In this document: positions 7,536-9,042 of the stretch, one piece after another | Layout of the letters: every line of letters begins with the position of its first letter | Position numbering within the stretch: position 1 is the stretch's first letter | DNA from: an uncultured Candidatus Altimarinota bacterium | GTDB lineage: Bacteria > Patescibacteriota > Gracilibacteria > BD1-5 > UBA6164 | Reading direction: 5' to 3' | NCBI GenBank assembly: GCA_938015605.1 | Contig: CALLPO010000124.1 | Location: forward strand, 1 to 9,042 | DNA length: 9,042 bases | Position numbers and translations under genes: made by a program | Notes under the pieces: generated by a model | Databases searched by the model: none | What the model was told of the DNA's origin: nothing | The model's input: only the letters and a program-made list of their open reading frames with translations

Positions 7536-7563
7536 TTGACAGATAGTAAATTAAGAGTAAAAT
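7536..7563 (+). promoter_or_regulatory. Sigma70-type promoter of htpX
   Basis: A consensus TTGACA (7536-7541) and TAAAAT (7558-7563, five of six matches) have a 16-bp spacer. It starts two bases after the stop of the RelA/SpoT gene. The predicted transcript would carry a leader of about 20 bases before the ATG at 7592. This is the best promoter match in the window. Confidence 0.6.
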
Positions 7564-7591
7564 TAGAATAATATTATTAACTATAAAAATT

Positions 7592-8491
7592 ATGTTACAA
7601 AGAATTTGATTATTTTTACTTACAAACATTGCAGTGATTGTGGTGATTAGTATTGTATTTTTTATTCTAGATAGAGTTTTTGGGATAAATCTTTCAGGAC
7701 AATGAGCAGGGTATTTACCAATGTTTATAGGAGCTGCTGTAATTTGATTTGTTTGAGCTTTTATAAGTTTATTTATATCGAAATGGTCTGCAAAAAGAGC
7801 TTATAAAATCACTCCAATTACTCCAGAGCAAGTTTCTGAATTAAATGAAAAAGAAAAAGTGGTTTGGACAGTAGTTGAAGAGCTAGCAGAAAGAAACCAT
7901 ATTAAAATGCCAGAAGTTGGGATATACCAATCTGATGAACCAAATGCCTTTGCAACTGGTGCAACTAAAAATTCTTCTCTAGTAGCTGTATCTACTGGAC
8001 TTCTAGACACAATGGATAAGGGTGCTATTGAGGGTGTTGTGGGTCATGAAATGGCTCATATCCTTAATGGAGATATGGTTACAATGACACTATTACAATG
8101 AGTGGTAAATACTTTTGTTGTTTTTGCAGCTAGAATATTAGCAAATATTTTTGACAATGTTACTGATGGTAAGTTTGGTGGGCTATGATATTTTGCTGTA
8201 AATATTTTATTACAAATTGTTTTTGGGATATTTGCTTCACTTATCACTATGTGGTTTTCAAGACATAGAGAATTTAAGGCAGATGCTGGTTCAGCTAGGT
8301 TTGTTTGAAAAGAAAAAATGATTGCTTGATTGAAAGCCCTTCAAACTATGCAAGACAGAATGTGAAAAGATAATCCTAAGATGGCCAGTATGCAAATTTC
8401 TTCTCAAAAAAAATGATGAATCAAAGCTTTTTTCTCATCTCATCCAGCACTTGAAGATAGAATTGCCGCATTAGAAGAATTAAGAATATAG
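7592..8491 (+). CDS. htpX: HtpX, membrane zinc metalloprotease (M48 family)
   Basis: The protein has 299 residues, close to the 293 of E. coli HtpX. The order is typical: two N-terminal membrane segments (about 6-30 and 38-64), a soluble region with MPEVGIYQSDEPNAFATG, the zinc site HEMAH (152-156), two further hydrophobic segments (about 165-190 and 196-216), and SRHREFKADAGSA, whose E227 is the expected third zinc ligand. The end SSHPALEDRIAALEEL is the family C-terminus. HtpX degrades damaged membrane proteins at the inner face of the cytoplasmic membrane. All key residues are intact, so it should be active. It has its own promoter and terminator, so its place after the membrane-tailed RelA/SpoT gene is not proof of a functional link. 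Eleven of about 27 glycines use TGA. Confidence 0.96.
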
Positions 8492-8514
8492 AGAGTTTGA
8501 AATAATAAAAAGAG

Positions 8515-8540
8515 AGACTACATTTTTGCAGTCTTTTTTT
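8515..8540 (+). terminator. Rho-independent terminator after htpX
   Basis: AGACT (8515-8519) pairs with AGTCT (8530-8534), extended by one C-G pair after a mismatch, and is followed by seven T, one A and seven more T. It lies 23 bases after the htpX stop codon. The stem is short but the T-run is strong. Confidence 0.72.
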
Positions 8541-8557
8541 ATTTTTTTAAGAAAATA

Positions 8558-8566
8558 TGGTATTAT
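8558..8566 (+). promoter_or_regulatory. Extended -10 promoter candidate for the last gene
   Basis: TGGTATTAT matches the extended -10 form TGnTATAAT with one mismatch, 33 bases before the ATG at 8600, and no clear -35 is present. An imperfect 14-bp palindrome around TACTAGTA (8564-8577) overlaps the expected transcription start and could be an operator. Confidence 0.3.
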
Positions 8567-8599
8567 TACTAGTAGTATATTTATTCAAAATATTAAATA

Positions 8600-9042
8600 A
8601 TGTCAAAATCTAATTTAAAGTCTCCATTATATGAAACAATCAATAAACTAATTGGACAATATGACTGAGATATTGAAAAATTAAGAGATGAGATTGGTTC
8701 TTCAAGCTCAAGTATAATGCAAAACATGTGATCAAAACTACAAGTTGGAGATGTGGAAAAAGCTTTTGATTATTTTGCAAATGATGACTTGTCAGATAGT
8801 GAAAAAAAAGAACAAGAAAAAAATATTGCAAAAGACTTTGTTGACTTTTATAAAGGTTCAGAAAGTTTCTCATTCAGTTTAAATGATGATGACTCAGCTA
8901 AAAATAGTAAAATTAATAAAAAAAGGTATGGTCAATTTCAATCAATATTAATAAGTGTTTTAAAATGAGATTTTGATTTACCATTGCAAAATAAGGAATT
9001 ACCAATTTATGTATATTTAAAGAAGATATTTAAGTCTACTTT
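8600..9042 (+). CDS. Unrecognised Ser/Asp/Lys-rich protein (partial, C-terminus outside window)
   Basis: 147 complete codons are open from the ATG at 8600 to the window edge with TGA read as Gly; in-frame TGAs at residues 23, 44 and 123 show that it uses the same code. The protein begins MSKSNLKSPLYETINKLIGQ. It has no signal peptide or membrane segment in the visible part. It is rich in Ser, Asp, Glu and Lys, with a charged helix-like stretch (DLSDSEKKEQEKNIAKDF, about 63-80) and a Ser/Asp-rich linker (about 87-106). From about 110 (YGQFQSILISVLKGDFDLPLQNKEL) a more hydrophobic, folded-looking region starts. I recognise no family. A cytoplasmic protein with a disordered N-terminal region fits. 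It follows the htpX terminator, so it is a separate transcription unit. Confidence 0.75.

Noticed and set aside
7859..8101. Short stand-alone zinc protease fragment
   Set aside because: It is the central part of HtpX between TGA codons; with TGA as Gly the full 299-residue protein is continuous.
7801..8247. Minus-strand ORFs opposite htpX
   Set aside because: Shadows of the strongly supported htpX reading frame; no motifs or start signals.

Overview
The window comes from an AT-rich bacterium that reads UGA as glycine (genetic code 25). Under the standard code every gene on either strand is broken into pieces by TGA. Reading TGA as Gly restores seven continuous coding regions, with TGA falling on conserved glycines such as the GDKD and VGDKADNIPG motifs of a 5'-nuclease. 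This code, the S-layer-like protein with a YGYG tract and the Cys-repeat surface protein point to the Patescibacteria/CPR lineages Absconditabacteria (SR1) or Gracilibacteria (BD1-5). I cannot tell which from this sequence alone. No start codon has a convincing Shine-Dalgarno sequence.

Left part (1-2411, minus strand): two exported cell-surface genes. The first (1-1173, running off the window) has a signal peptide and tandem four-cysteine repeats, with GC-richer hairpins inside its linkers. The second (1329-2411) is an S-layer-homology (SLH) protein with a YGYG tract, a poly-Gly linker and three C-terminal SLH repeats. A strong hairpin terminator separates them. Positions 2412-2804 are a divergent AT-rich regulatory region with a 22-bp perfect palindrome next to the S-layer promoter, a two-stem hairpin and a candidate promoter for the next gene.

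Right part (2805-9042, plus strand): a PfkB-family sugar/nucleoside kinase (2805-3743); a terminator whose T-run touches the next start codon; a PolA-like protein with an intact 5'-nuclease that stops inside the 3'-5' exonuclease domain and has no polymerase domain (3847-5178); a long RelA/SpoT homolog (5242-7533) with a degenerate hydrolase site, a conserved synthetase site and an unusual C-terminal tail of about four membrane helices; the membrane zinc protease HtpX (7592-8491) with a good promoter and a terminator; and the start of an unrecognised acidic, Ser/Asp/Lys-rich protein (8600 to the window end).

The genes do not form an obvious single pathway. The parts most worth following up are the membrane-tailed RelA/SpoT protein, the truncated PolA, and the strong difference in UGA-glycine use between the S-layer gene (about 4 of 33 Gly codons) and truncated polA (about 25 of 35).
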